Positions 55,398-64,000 of a stretch of DNA of 64,000 nt are shown here, in pieces. The translations under genes were made by a program, and so were the position numbers. The notes below the pieces were generated by a model. That model was not told the DNA's origin, ran no database searches, and worked only from the letters and a program-made list of their open reading frames with translations. The DNA lies in contig NZ_QNRF01000002.1 in NCBI RefSeq assembly GCF_003314975.1, positions 124,001 through 188,000 of the forward strand. The letters are read 5' to 3'. This DNA comes from Marinomonas aquiplantarum (lineage in GTDB: Bacteria; Pseudomonadota; Gammaproteobacteria; Pseudomonadales; Marinomonadaceae). Numbering within the stretch: the stretch's first letter is position 1; the number at the start of each line of letters is the position of its first letter.

Positions 55398-57416
55398 TTA
55401 TTTTATCGTAAAACTCGATAAGTCTTTTTGTAGGGTGTTGGCCAGTTGTTCAATGTTTTGACTGTGCCCCTGTGAAGTATTGGCCATGGCTTGAGTTTGC
55501 ATGGCTGCATGTTGCAAGTCTTCTGCGTTTTGGCGAATTTGAGTGGATGCGACACTCTGCTCTTCCGTCGCAGCCGCCACATTACTTATGCCCATTTCGA
55601 CTTCCTGAATGGACTTCAGAATGTCGTCTAAGAGTTGGTCCGCTGTACGAGTTTGCTCAATGCTATTCATTACTTGTTCAGACCCTTGTTCCATGTCGGT
55701 TACTGCCGACTGGCTATTGCTCTGAAGCTGATCAACCACATTACGAATTTCCTCTGTTGAACTTTGTGTGCGCTGGGCTAACACGCGAACCTCATCAGCA
55801 ACCACTGCAAAACCACGCCCTTGCTCTCCTGCTCGTGCAGCTTCAATGGCGGCATTTAGAGCCAACAGATTGGTTTGTTCAGCAATATTGTTGATGACCG
55901 TTACGACCTCACCAATGTCTTTCGAGCTATGCTCGACTGATTTAATGGTGTTGGAGGCTTGCGTAAAGGCCGAGGACAACATGCTGACGGTTTCTTCCAC
56001 TTGCTTAACGGCATGATGGCCTTGTGTGGTCAGGTGTGACACTTTAGCGGATTGCTCGGAAACTTGATTAGAGCTTTGTGCCACCTCTTCGATTGATGTG
56101 GATATTTGAGTGATAGCGGAGCTGACTTGCGCACTCGCGTCTTGGCTAGAATCCGCACTTTGTACTAAGTCCTTGTTTGCATTTGAAATACCAGATGTTG
56201 ATGCCAGCAAAGCCTCACTTGAGGTTTGAATGTTCGACACCAGCTCAATTAAATTATCGCGCATTTTGATCGCGTCATTTTGCAAAGCATCGATTTCATT
56301 TTGACTGTTTTTGCTGGCATTTCTCTGGAATCGGAATGTAAGGTTGCCTTTGCCTAATTCGGACATAGCAGAAGACATCTCTTGTAACGGAGCCAGAGCT
56401 TTACGGATAAAGAGTATTAAAATTAGGGTCAAGGCAAGGGCGGCAATGAGAGCAATGACAGTGACAATAAGCAGAACATGATTGACCACTTCGACGTATT
56501 CGTCATCGTATGATTTTAACGCCACAACCCAGCCCCATTTAGAGGCTTCTTGGAACACAACCTTAGAAGGGCGAGGTGTTTCGCCTTTACCGGCTATTTT
56601 TAAGGTGTAATGAATGACGCCTTTTTCAGACTGGAATAGTTTTTTAAAGGTATCGGTCAGTTCACTACTTAGCTGATAGAGTGTTTTGCCTTCTTCAGAA
56701 GGGTGAATGACCAATAAACCTTCTTTTTCCTTGCTGGCCTCAACCACATAAATGTAGCCGGTTTTACCAAACACCATTTTGTTTAGAGAGTTACGCAATG
56801 GCTGGACGATGGCGTCAAAAGGGTACAATTGTTCTATGAATACGTTGCTTTGATATTGCACTGGTTGGTATGACGCAAAGTATTCTTTGTTGTTGATAAT
56901 GGTTCGGCCAACGAAGCGTTTAACCGTTTGTAACCCTGTTATGGCCTTGGAATTGGACTGAAGATCAATGGGCAAATTTACATCCGAACTGGCGGCGCGA
57001 TAAAATTTACCCTGCTTTGCCACCACTAAACTGATGTCGGCCCCAGCTGCGCTGGCAATGTCTGTCATAACCTGACTATTACCATTTATTTGCTTGTCAC
57101 CTAATTGCAAGCCGGGAAGCATCATGCCTTTTACTTGTGTGCTGTTCGTTGGGTTCACACGCAAGTCTTGTAGAGTCATATTGATCAGATTGTTGTTAAA
57201 GCCTGCGATGCGAACGAAGGTGTCGTAACGGCTGTTCAGGCGTTCGACAACCAGTTCCACTTCTTTCCTTTGGTGATCGGTGACAATGTTGCTGATCTCA
57301 CGATTGAATAATTGGCCAATGACCAACACCAAAATAGTGAAACAAACCAATACGGCCACTAATGTACCTATACCTAGTTGTTTAGGCAGAGAGGCTTTTT
57401 TAAAAGTTGAGATCAT
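55398..57416 (-). CDS. Methyl-accepting chemotaxis protein with Cache sensor
   Basis: 672 aa from ATG 57416 (an ATG at 57449 is an alternative). An N-terminal helix (about 15-40), a periplasmic double-Cache domain, a second helix, a HAMP domain and the signalling hairpin [32 protein letters not shown] follow in order. It senses an external ligand and controls CheA/CheW. There is no obvious C-terminal CheR-binding pentapeptide. The ligand is unknown; Cache MCPs often bind amino or carboxylic acids. Confidence 0.93.
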   Translation of the reverse strand: MISTFKKASLPKQLGIGTLVAVLVCFTILVLVIGQLFNREISNIVTDHQRKEVELVVERLNSRYDTFVRIAGFNNNLINMTLQDLRVNPTNSTQVKGMMLPGLQLGDKQINGNSQVMTDIASAAGADISLVVAKQGKFYRAASSDVNLPIDLQSNSKAITGLQTVKRFVGRTIINNKEYFASYQPVQYQSNVFIEQLYPFDAIVQPLRNSLNKMVFGKTGYIYVVEASKEKEGLLVIHPSEEGKTLYQLSSELTDTFKKLFQSEKGVIHYTLKIAGKGETPRPSKVVFQEASKWGWVVALKSYDDEYVEVVNHVLLIVTVIALIAALALTLILILFIRKALAPLQEMSSAMSELGKGNLTFRFQRNASKNSQNEIDALQNDAIKMRDNLIELVSNIQTSSEALLASTSGISNANKDLVQSADSSQDASAQVSSAITQISTSIEEVAQSSNQVSEQSAKVSHLTTQGHHAVKQVEETVSMLSSAFTQASNTIKSVEHSSKDIGEVVTVINNIAEQTNLLALNAAIEAARAGEQGRGFAVVADEVRVLAQRTQSSTEEIRNVVDQLQSNSQSAVTDMEQGSEQVMNSIEQTRTADQLLDDILKSIQEVEMGISNVAAATEEQSVASTQIRQNAEDLQHAAMQTQAMANTSQGHSQNIEQLANTLQKDLSSFTIK

Positions 57417-57887
57417 GCCAATTACGTCCTCATTGTGTTTAAAGTGCATTGATATCTAAGAAAGGGGCAATATACCGCTCTATAAAAAAGTTCACAAATA
57501 TTTACTTAAACTTTCTTAATTTAAAAAAATATTAAGATTTTATTTTCGTGTGTAAATTATTGTTATATATGAAAATAAATCTATTTAAATTAGAGTTTTG
57601 AAAAAATACCCTTGTTTCTTGTGTGTTTATTTTCATTTAAGAAAAAATTTTGTAAATTTTTATGAACCTTTTTAGGGTGTCATCTTAAGTGAAAAAATGG
57701 CTGCTTGGAGTCTGACAAAGGGGTAGGAAACAGTCGTTATTGGATAGGGATTTTTCTGACAAGATTACTCCTTCATTGAGAGGGGAAGCACATCAGCATG
57801 GTAAAAATGAAGGCTTGAGAGAATACAGTGACAGAGAGCCTATAATATCGGCTCTCTGTCACTTTTTTATTTACTGGGTGAGTGAAG
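57417..57887. other. Gene-free AT-rich interval of about 470 bp
   Basis: It holds the MCP promoter on its left side and no convincing ORF on either strand. The only clear structure is a plus-strand terminator near its right end. A small RNA reading rightward is possible (inference). Confidence 0.6.
57827..57869 (+). terminator. Orphan intrinsic terminator reading rightward
   Basis: AGTGACAGAGAGCC-N9-GGCTCTCTGTCACT is a perfect 14-bp stem followed by six T on the plus strand. No plus-strand gene precedes it, and the minus strand lacks a T-run, so it does not look like the end of prpD. Confidence 0.8.
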
Positions 57888-59372
57888 TCAAATGACAAAT
57901 AAATCCATGAAGCGATTAACTGGCGTGTTTTCGAGAGCAGCTTGATCTTTGCAAAGGGCAAAAATAGTTTGGCAGCGACCGCTAGGGAAGCGCGTTGCTA
58001 AATTGTTTTGGAATTTTTGCTCTAGTAAAGGAATGCCTTCGGCGCGACGGCGACGATGACCAATAGGATACTCTACTACCACCTCATCCGTGCTGGAACC
58101 GTCTTTGAAAAAGACCTGAATGGCATTCGCGATAGAGCGTTTATCGGCTTGCAAATATTCCGCGCTAAAACGAGGGTCTTCAACAATGTCCATTTTATCT
58201 CGGAGTTCGTCAATAATGGGATTGGCCTGGTGAAAATCGTCTTCATAATGTTCGGCGATTAAGTTACCAAAGGCCAAGGGAACTGCCGTCATGTATTGTA
58301 AGCAATGGTCACGATCAGCCGCATTGGCAAGTGGCCCTACCTTGGAGATGATACGAATGGCTGATTCATGTGTGCGAATGACGATTTTCTCAATGTCTCC
58401 TAATCGCTCTTTTACCTGAGGGTGCAAGGTAACGGCTGCTTCTGCAGCGGTTTGAGCGTGGAATTCGGCAGGGAAGGAGATTTTAAAGAGAATGTTTTCC
58501 ATCACATAAGCATCATAGTCCTGTGAAAGAGAAAACTGTCTTTGTTCAACCGGTTTAACGGCTTGATCTTTATTGGTCTTGCTAAAAGACACATCGTAAA
58601 AGCCCCATTGTGGAGCCGTTAGCACGCTTGGAATGCCCATTTCGCCTCGCATTGACATGTCGGCCAAGCGCACCGCTCGAGATGTGGCATCGCCAGCAGC
58701 CCATGATTTACGCGAGCCTGCATTCGGAGCATGACGATAAGTGCGTAGGGCAGAACCATCAACCCAAGCTTGCGAAATGGCCGCCATGATTTGTTCACGG
58801 TCACCGCCCATCATTTTTGTGACAACGGCACTGGATGCCACACGTACGAGCAAAACGTGGCATAAGCCCACACGGTTAAATGAATTTTCCAGAGCAAGGA
58901 CACCTTGGATTTCGTGTGCCATTACCATAGCTTCCAAGACTTCACGCATGGTTAAAGGAGCTTCTCCTTGCGTAACCTTTTGTTGAGAAATAAAATCCGC
59001 TACTGCCAATATTCCTCCAAGGTTGTCTGATGGGTGTCCCCATTCTGCGGCTAACCAGGTGTCGTTGTAGTCTAGCCAGCGAATAATGCAGCCTATGTCC
59101 CAAGCCGCTTTAACTGGGTCAAGCTGTAATGAAGTTCCTGGCACACGGGCACCATTAGGAACGATGGTGCCTTGTACAATCGGCCCGAGATGCTTAGTAC
59201 ATTCTGGGAACCGTAACGCTAATAAGCCACAGCCCAAGGTATCCATCAGACAATTTCGAGCCGTATCCAGCGCTTCTTGGCTGCTGACTTGGTAGTTCAA
59301 TACATAGTCAGCGATGTCTTGAATCACTTTGTCATAATCTGGGCGATTGTTTAAATCAACGTTAGCACTCAT
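57888..59372 (-). CDS. prpD: 2-methylcitrate dehydratase PrpD
   Basis: 494 aa, MmgE/PrpD family. [48 protein letters not shown] and [14 protein letters not shown] are typical of the iron-free PrpD. It converts 2-methylcitrate to 2-methylaconitate or isocitrate products in propionate breakdown. SD AAGGATAAGAT. It is the last gene of the minus-strand prp operon, with no acnD/prpF pair. Confidence 0.94.
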   Translation of the reverse strand: MSANVDLNNRPDYDKVIQDIADYVLNYQVSSQEALDTARNCLMDTLGCGLLALRFPECTKHLGPIVQGTIVPNGARVPGTSLQLDPVKAAWDIGCIIRWLDYNDTWLAAEWGHPSDNLGGILAVADFISQQKVTQGEAPLTMREVLEAMVMAHEIQGVLALENSFNRVGLCHVLLVRVASSAVVTKMMGGDREQIMAAISQAWVDGSALRTYRHAPNAGSRKSWAAGDATSRAVRLADMSMRGEMGIPSVLTAPQWGFYDVSFSKTNKDQAVKPVEQRQFSLSQDYDAYVMENILFKISFPAEFHAQTAAEAAVTLHPQVKERLGDIEKIVIRTHESAIRIISKVGPLANAADRDHCLQYMTAVPLAFGNLIAEHYEDDFHQANPIIDELRDKMDIVEDPRFSAEYLQADKRSIANAIQVFFKDGSSTDEVVVEYPIGHRRRRAEGIPLLEQKFQNNLATRFPSGRCQTIFALCKDQAALENTPVNRFMDLFVI

Positions 59373-59401
59373 ATCTTATCCTTATTTTTAATATGTATTC
59401 T

Positions 59402-60529
59402 TTATGGGCGATCTTCTAGATTGATCCACTCAGCGTGATCAGGCCCTGTGTAGTCGGCACTTGGTCGAATAATACGATTGTTGGCTCTTTGTTCCATGAC
59501 ATGTGCTGCCCAGCCCGTAACGCGGGAGCAGACAAAAATCGGGGTGAAGAGTTTGGTTGGGATTTCCATAAAACGGTAGGCACTGGCGTGGAAGAAGTCC
59601 GCGTTACAGAAGAGTTTCTTTTCACGCCACATGACTTCTTCACAACGTTCCGAAACCGCATAGAGGTATGTGTCGCCCACAGCATCGCTTAACTGTTTTG
59701 ACCATTTTTTTATGATGTCATTACGAGGATCGCGTTCGCTGTAAATGGCATGACCAAAGCCCATAATCTTGTCTTTATTGGCGAGCATCTTTAATAAAGC
59801 GGCTTCAGCTTCATCTGGTGTTTGCCAATCTTCGATCATGTCCATTGCGGCTTCATTGGCACCACCATGTAAAGGGCCACGTAAACTGCCAATGCCGCCG
59901 GTAATGCAAGAATGCATGTCCGATAACGTAGAAGCACACACTCGTGCGGTAAAGGTCGAGGCATTGAATTCGTGCTCTGCATACAAAATCAATGACGCAT
60001 TCATCACCTGAGTATGCAAAGGGTCTGGCGTATCATCGTGCAGCATGGTTAAGAAATGCCCAGCCAAAGAGGGCTCATGGGCATTATGAGTATCAATGCG
60101 CACACCATCGTGTGAAAAACGATACCAGTACAGCACCATAGCGGGCAGGGTAGCGACTAAGCGATCTGCTGTTGACTGTTGCTCTTCTAATGTCTTTTCT
60201 GGCTCAAGGTTGCCTAGAAACGAGCAGCCTGTTCGCATCACATCCATAGGGTGCGCGTCTTTCGGAACCAGCTCAAGTACCGCTTTTAAGGCGTCTGGTA
60301 AGGGGCGCAAAGCGATCAATTGTTGCTGGTAGGCTTGTAACTCTGACACATTGGGGAGTTTGCCATAGAGTAATAAATACGCCACTTCTTCAAAGCTGGC
60401 TTTGTCGGCTAATACATCAATATCATAGCCACGATAAGTCAGTCCTGCTGCCGCTTTACCGACGGTACAGAGTGCGGTTTCACCAGCGCTTTGACCTCTT
60501 AATCCTGCGCCTGAAAGTACTTTTGCCAT
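59402..60529 (-). CDS. prpC: 2-methylcitrate synthase PrpC
   Basis: 375 aa, citrate synthase family. GLRGQSAGETALCTVG opens the protein, as in PrpC. The catalytic His appears in GPLHGGANEAAMDM, another in MGFGHAIYSERDPRN, and the Asp follows in FCNADFFHASAY. It joins propionyl-CoA with oxaloacetate. SD AGGAGATAGGC. prpD follows by 29 bp and prpB precedes by 127 bp. Confidence 0.95.
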   Translation of the reverse strand: MAKVLSGAGLRGQSAGETALCTVGKAAAGLTYRGYDIDVLADKASFEEVAYLLLYGKLPNVSELQAYQQQLIALRPLPDALKAVLELVPKDAHPMDVMRTGCSFLGNLEPEKTLEEQQSTADRLVATLPAMVLYWYRFSHDGVRIDTHNAHEPSLAGHFLTMLHDDTPDPLHTQVMNASLILYAEHEFNASTFTARVCASTLSDMHSCITGGIGSLRGPLHGGANEAAMDMIEDWQTPDEAEAALLKMLANKDKIMGFGHAIYSERDPRNDIIKKWSKQLSDAVGDTYLYAVSERCEEVMWREKKLFCNADFFHASAYRFMEIPTKLFTPIFVCSRVTGWAAHVMEQRANNRIIRPSADYTGPDHAEWINLEDRP

Positions 60530-60656
60530 TGCCTATCTCCTTTTTTATTGTCACCAAGCGGCACTCAAGGAATGCGTTGGTGTTATTTGAGAATCGTGTC
60601 TAGCGGTTTGTTTCTATTCAATAATTGTCTGATTGTTTGTTGGGCTATTTTTTTTG

Positions 60657-61535
60657 CTATTTTTTAGTGAAGAGCTGGTCTAGTTTGTCTTCATAATCGT
60701 GATAGTTAAGGAACTCATAGAGCTCGTTACGAGTTTGCATTTGGTCAACCACAGCTTGCTGATGGCCATCTTGTAATAAATGCTGATACACATTCAGCGC
60801 GGCTTTATTCATGGCGCGAAAGGCACTTAATGGATACAACACCAAATCAACGCCGGCTGTGGCTAGCTCTTCCTTACTGAATAATGGCGTGGCACCAAAT
60901 TCCGTAATGTTGGCAAGCACTGGTACTTTCACGGCACTGACAAACTCCTGATACTGTTCCAATGTCAGCATGGCTTCGGGGAAGATCATATCGGCACCGG
61001 CTTCAACACAAGCGATAGCGCGGTCAATCGCCGATTCCATGCCTTCCACAGCGAGTGCATCGGTTCTGGCCATCACTACAAAATTGTCGTCGCTACGAGC
61101 ATCAACACAGGCTTTTATGCGATCGACCATTTCGGCTTGGCTAACAATGGCTTTGTTTGGTCGGTGACCACAGCGTTTTTGTTGAACTTGGTCTTCAATG
61201 TGAACCGCTGCAGCGCCTGCTTTTTCCATTTGCTCAATGGTGCGAGCAATATTGAATGCGCCGCCAAACCCAGTGTCGATATCGACCAGTAACGGCAGCT
61301 CTGACGCGGCAGTTATGCGACGAACATCTTCTAACACGTCATTTAAGTCCGTCATCCCCAAATCCGGTAGGCCATAAGACGCGTTAGCGACACCGCCTCC
61401 TGAAAGGTAAATGGCATGATGGCCAGTTTGTTCCGCCATCATGGCACAGTAAGCATTGATGGCACCCACCACTTGTAGTGGGGAATGTTCCGTCACGGCC
61501 TGTCTAAATTTGGCGCCAGCAGAGAGTCGGCTCAT
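60657..61535 (-). CDS. prpB: Methylisocitrate lyase PrpB
   Basis: 292 aa, PEP mutase/isocitrate lyase superfamily. [34 protein letters not shown] and the catalytic loop [10 protein letters not shown] are present. It splits 2-methylisocitrate into pyruvate and succinate. SD AAGGAAAACACC is before ATG. It is the first enzyme gene after the GntR regulator. Confidence 0.95.
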   Translation of the reverse strand: MSRLSAGAKFRQAVTEHSPLQVVGAINAYCAMMAEQTGHHAIYLSGGGVANASYGLPDLGMTDLNDVLEDVRRITAASELPLLVDIDTGFGGAFNIARTIEQMEKAGAAAVHIEDQVQQKRCGHRPNKAIVSQAEMVDRIKACVDARSDDNFVVMARTDALAVEGMESAIDRAIACVEAGADMIFPEAMLTLEQYQEFVSAVKVPVLANITEFGATPLFSKEELATAGVDLVLYPLSAFRAMNKAALNVYQHLLQDGHQQAVVDQMQTRNELYEFLNYHDYEDKLDQLFTKK

Positions 61536-61557
61536 GGTGTTTTCCTTTTTTTATTGT

Positions 61558-62244
61558 TTACTGGGTTGAGTGAGTGGATTGCTCCATGGCTTGTTGTAAT
61601 AAACGGCAAGCTCGGCTGATATGGCGACGCATTAGCAGTTCGGCTAAATCGCCTTCTTGATTTGCAATCGCATCGAGAATGGCTTTGTGTTCGCGCAATG
61701 CTTGGCGCGGGTCGCTACGTTGGTCGGCCGTGTGATGACGATACATGCGGATTACTGCATACAGCTCGTGGCTCAATAAACGGATGAGTTTCTGGTTGCC
61801 ACTGGCTTGGATAATGCGCAAGTGAAAATCATCATTGCCGCCTTGTTGCGCGTAATGTTCGTCTTGGTTGGCGTCTAAGAAAGCCTGATGTTTATCGAGC
61901 AGGGCATATAAGCTGTCTACCCCTGCTGATGGCATACGGCTAGCGGCTAATCTGGCCGCCATTCCTTCTAATGCTTCGCGCATAGTGAAGGTGTCTAGCA
62001 TGTCGGCCAAATTGAGCTCGATGACCCGAGCACCTACATTGGCGGTACGCGTCACCAAGCCTAATCCTTCTAGCTTGACGATAGCTTCACGCAGTGGGCC
62101 TCGAGAGATGCCGTATTGTTTCGCTAGCTCTGGTTCAGAGATCTTGCTGCCTTGGGGGATGTCGCCTGTCACAATGGCATTGATCAATTGCTGAGCGATG
62201 TCTTCAGACAGTGTGGCAGACTTTATCGGAACGATTTGGCTCAT
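61558..62244 (-). CDS. GntR-family (FCD) regulator of the prp operon
   Basis: 228 aa from ATG 62244; an upstream in-frame TTG would run through an operator-like palindrome. A GntR HTH (ISEPELAKQYGISRGPLREAIVKLEGLGLV) is followed by an FCD ligand domain with FHLRIIQASGNQK. It starts the prp operon (22 bp to prpB), so it likely autoregulates with it. Three TGTCGACA-like palindromes lie between its start and the next gene. Confidence 0.9.
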   Translation of the reverse strand: MSQIVPIKSATLSEDIAQQLINAIVTGDIPQGSKISEPELAKQYGISRGPLREAIVKLEGLGLVTRTANVGARVIELNLADMLDTFTMREALEGMAARLAASRMPSAGVDSLYALLDKHQAFLDANQDEHYAQQGGNDDFHLRIIQASGNQKLIRLLSHELYAVIRMYRHHTADQRSDPRQALREHKAILDAIANQEGDLAELLMRRHISRACRLLQQAMEQSTHSTQ

Positions 62245-62257
62245 AGGTAAAATATCT

Positions 62258-62273
62258 ATATTGTTGACAATAT
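62258..62273. promoter_or_regulatory. GntR-type operator candidate 1 (prp)
   Basis: ATATTGT-TG-ACAATAT, a perfect 7-bp dyad just upstream of the regulator start. Confidence 0.7.
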
Positions 62274-62312
62274 GTCTCTTTATAGTCGTATTTTTAGGGT
62301 TTATCAAGATAC

Positions 62313-62324
62313 ATTGTCGACAAT
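62313..62324. promoter_or_regulatory. GntR-type operator candidate 2 (prp)
   Basis: ATTGTCGACAAT, a perfect 12-bp palindrome sharing TTGT-N2-ACAA with site 1. Confidence 0.7.
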
Positions 62325-62429
62325 AATTGGAGGGATTAGTGTTTTTTCTTCTTTTTGATTGGTCTTTTTCTAGGGTGAAATGCCGGTTTTTTCACAATAC
62401 TCTATTGGTTTTACTGGGTTTTATGTTTA

Positions 62430-62442
62430 TATGTCGACAATC
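62430..62442. promoter_or_regulatory. GntR-type operator candidate 3
   Basis: TATGTCGACAATC with core TGTCGACA. It stands 41 bp before the DUF5062 start, so the prp regulator might also touch that gene. Confidence 0.5.
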
Positions 62443-62483
62443 TGATGCAACACCATTACCAGCAGCAAAAGAAGGTAAGCCAA

Positions 62484-62744
62484 ATGAAAAAAATGAAAAA
62501 TGAGGCGGCGCTGAGCAAAAAAGCCATTCAAGTGGGAGAAAAGTATGCCCTGAAACGTGGTTATGCTGGTTTCTCAGCGACCATGTCCGCTAATGAAAAA
62601 GTGGAAGCAATTTATCGTTTGCTTGTGTTGGATAAATTAGTGGTGGCCCTGCCAGCGGATAAAGAAGATTTGCCAAACATGAAACATAAATTGGCTTTGT
62701 GGATACAGAAAAACCTACCTAAAGATGACCCATTATTGCAATAA
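62484..62744 (+). CDS. DUF5062 family small protein
   Basis: 86 aa from ATG 62484 (SD AAGG, 8 bases away; a second ATG three codons later is possible). AIQVGEKYALKRGYAGFSA and VEAIYRLLVLDKL, with NMKHKLALWIQKNLPKDDPLL at the end, fit DUF5062. It is a soluble, basic, helical protein of unknown role. Confidence 0.8.
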   Translation: MKKMKNEAALSKKAIQVGEKYALKRGYAGFSATMSANEKVEAIYRLLVLDKLVVALPADKEDLPNMKHKLALWIQKNLPKDDPLLQ

Positions 62745-62765
62745 AGACATGTCGCATTGTATTAG

Positions 62766-62978
62766 GTACAGCGGAAACGATTAGGGCGAGGCGGTAATGT
62801 CAAAGATCACAACTCTGGATTGTTGAATCAAGGTCGTATTAATTGCTTAAGTGTCGGCGATGTGGCCTTGATGAAAGGCGATGATTGGCCGGCTTCACAA
62901 GGCCGTGGCATGGTGCATAGATCGCCGTCTGCGAGCAGTGAACAGCCACGCCTTTTTCTCAGTTTGGACATGGTATGA
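62766..62978 (+). pseudogene. 5'-truncated DUF1826-like remnant
   Basis: The frame is open from 62766 (after a TAG at 62763) to TGA 62978, but it has no credible start or SD. It reads INCLSVGDVALMKGDDWP, then GRGMVHRSPSASS and a final LFLSLDMV, like the C-terminal end of DUF1826 proteins as I recall them (GDVALLKG...GAVHRSP...LTLD). The N-terminal two thirds are missing, so it is probably a decaying gene. Confidence 0.6.
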
Positions 62979-62980
62979 CC

Positions 62981-63706
62981 TTACCAGTCGATTGCTTGAT
63001 GATTCCAATCCATATAGGCCGCTTGATTATCCATGGGAATGTTATTCATTAAATTGAGCAATTGTTGCGCGACAAAACTAGGAGTGAAAAGTTTGCCTTC
63101 CGGAACGGAGCGCTGAAAGGGTTGTGATAAAGGCGTGTCCGTAGTGCCAGGGTGAAAAGCGATTAACTTGACGTTTTTCGCGCGTCTGGCGTATTCAACT
63201 GCGGAGGTTTGAATCAGCATATTCAATGCTGCTTTGGAGGCGCGATAGCTGTACCAACCGCCCATTTTGTTGTCGGAAATACTGCCCACCCGAGCACTAA
63301 AGACTGCTACTTGTGTCGCTGTTGTGCCCTTTAATACAGGCAGTAGGGATTTTAGCCACAACATAGGTGTAATGCTGTTGGCTTGAAAGCTGGCAGCCAT
63401 TTGGGCGGCATTAACACTCTCTATTTTTCTTTCCGGTTGCATGGTGTCGTCGTGCAGTATGCCATTACAGATAAAGACCTTATGAATGTGGCCTTGCCAA
63501 GCCATCAGTTCTTGGCACACCTGTTCAATGCTTTCTTGTTGATAATCACAGGCTAGAGAGTGAACTTTGCTGGTGTTGAGTTGGCTGTTAGCGCCACGAG
63601 AGACCGCAGTGATACCGCTGCATGCTGGGTCTTGCTCTAACATTTCTATAATGGCTTGACCTATTGCGCTGCTGGCCCCGATTACTAACCCGTGAAAAGT
63701 TGACAT
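62981..63706 (-). CDS. SDR-family protein (C-factor/CsgA-like)
   Basis: 241 aa. The nucleotide motif is VIGASSAIGQAII, followed by FICNGILHDD (NAG-like), SARVGSISDNKMGGWYSYRASKAALNM with the catalytic YRASK and FHPGTTDTPLSQPF. It resembles CsgA/C-factor-like SDRs of gammaproteobacteria. The substrate is unknown. The SD is AAGGAGCCATGTT. It is 15 bp downstream of the DUF393 gene on the same strand. Confidence 0.87.
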   Translation of the reverse strand: MSTFHGLVIGASSAIGQAIIEMLEQDPACSGITAVSRGANSQLNTSKVHSLACDYQQESIEQVCQELMAWQGHIHKVFICNGILHDDTMQPERKIESVNAAQMAASFQANSITPMLWLKSLLPVLKGTTATQVAVFSARVGSISDNKMGGWYSYRASKAALNMLIQTSAVEYARRAKNVKLIAFHPGTTDTPLSQPFQRSVPEGKLFTPSFVAQQLLNLMNNIPMDNQAAYMDWNHQAIDW

Positions 63707-63721
63707 AACATGGCTCCTTAA

Positions 63722-64000
63722 TTAAAGGTCACAACGATCCGTTTGGCAGCTTTCGCAGCGTTTTTTTCCGCTTACAAAAGCGGAAATAGGATGACGGTAA
63801 CGGGCAAAAAACAGATAGGCTTTATCGGCAAATAAACGAACAACTGGCCATCTTAATATTTGCAACCATGGGTGCTTGTTAACCAGCTTCCATGCCGTAC
63901 AAGTAACGTCTAAGCCTTTGATGACTCGGCCATCATCAAGCTGGCCATGTAGTACTTGATCTGCCGCGATAGGGTCAATATGAGGAAAGCGTTGTTGGAA
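63722..64000 (-). CDS. DUF393 (DCC-family thiol-disulfide oxidoreductase-like) protein, 5' part beyond the window
   Basis: Only the last 92 codons are inside the window, open to the edge, with stop at 63722-63724. The visible part has HIDPIAADQVLHGQLDDG, then GLDVTCTAWKLVNKHPWL, then LFADKAYLFFARYRH and a Cys-rich end CESCQTDRCDL. This agrees with DUF393 proteins; the N-terminal DxxCxxC motif would lie outside. Likely cotranscribed with the SDR gene. Confidence 0.75.
   Translation of the reverse strand, partial: FQQRFPHIDPIAADQVLHGQLDDGRVIKGLDVTCTAWKLVNKHPWLQILRWPVVRLFADKAYLFFARYRHPISAFVSGKKRCESCQTDRCDL

Noticed and set aside
57841-57846. TATAAT as a -10 element
   Set aside because: It is in the loop of the orphan terminator, with no -35 at the right distance.
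57888-59372. Iron-sulfur AcnD-type methylcitrate dehydratase
   Set aside because: The sequence is MmgE/PrpD family, without aconitase cysteines, and no prpF is present.

Overview
The window reads as a chromosomal segment of a marine gammaproteobacterium of the Oceanospirillales type; Marinomonas is my best guess from gene content and AT-leaning codon use (inference, not tested). It is densely coded. I see no rRNA, tRNA, insertion sequence, prophage or CRISPR array. Both ends cut a gene: an amino-acid ABC ATPase at the left and a DUF393 protein at the right.

Layout. 0-8 kb is housekeeping: yebG with a perfect LexA box, a small MscS channel, a DUF1439 lipoprotein, a SlyD-type isomerase, and an iron-responsive fumC operon with two Fur-box-like sites around its promoter. 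8-11 kb carries glutathione-dependent formaldehyde oxidation (frmA, fghA) with a divergent LysR gene. 11-16 kb holds an esterase-like hydrolase, HlyU, VF530, GGDEF and NYN proteins. 16-19 kb has an RNase J-like gene that seems to start at a non-AUG codon, and the divergent epmB/efp pair; epmA, the partner of epmB, lies at 28.7 kb. 19-29 kb holds oxidoreductases, efflux proteins and their LysR/MocR regulators. 29.7-33.4 kb encodes a DctB/DctD two-component system, followed by a GGDEF protein.

The most specialised part is 34.4-49.5 kb, a uronate/pectin catabolic island. It contains galactarolactone isomerase, galactarolactone cycloisomerase, a FadR-type GntR regulator, a TRAP transporter (P, Q, M), uronate dehydrogenase, 5-dehydro-4-deoxyglucarate dehydratase and 2-oxoglutarate semialdehyde dehydrogenase. 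Together these form a complete oxidative route from galacturonate or glucuronate to 2-oxoglutarate. Next to it lies a togMNAB-like ABC importer for oligogalacturonides and kduD. Two regulatory codes are visible. An exact 17-bp repeat containing TCATACTATGA precedes both the TRAP/udh operon and the gci-gli operon. A TGAAA-N5-TTTCA box of KdgR type precedes both togM and kduD. The rest of the unsaturated-oligouronide route (kduI, kdgK, kdgA, lyases) is not in the window.

49.6-53 kb is a second TRAP system (dctMQP) whose binding protein resembles C4-dicarboxylate DctP, so it is a natural client of DctB/DctD. 53-57 kb carries tmcA, preceded by a perfect 33-nt palindrome that overlaps its Shine-Dalgarno, and a Cache-domain chemoreceptor. 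57.9-62.3 kb is a methylcitrate operon (GntR regulator, prpB, prpC, prpD) with three TGT-N2-ACA palindromic sites upstream. The right end has a DUF5062 gene, a truncated DUF1826 remnant, an SDR protein and the cut DUF393 gene.

I found no wholly new system. The best leads are the AUC start of the RNase J-like gene, the two operator codes in the uronate island, several long perfect inverted repeats in leaders, and an orphan plus-strand terminator at 57.8 kb.
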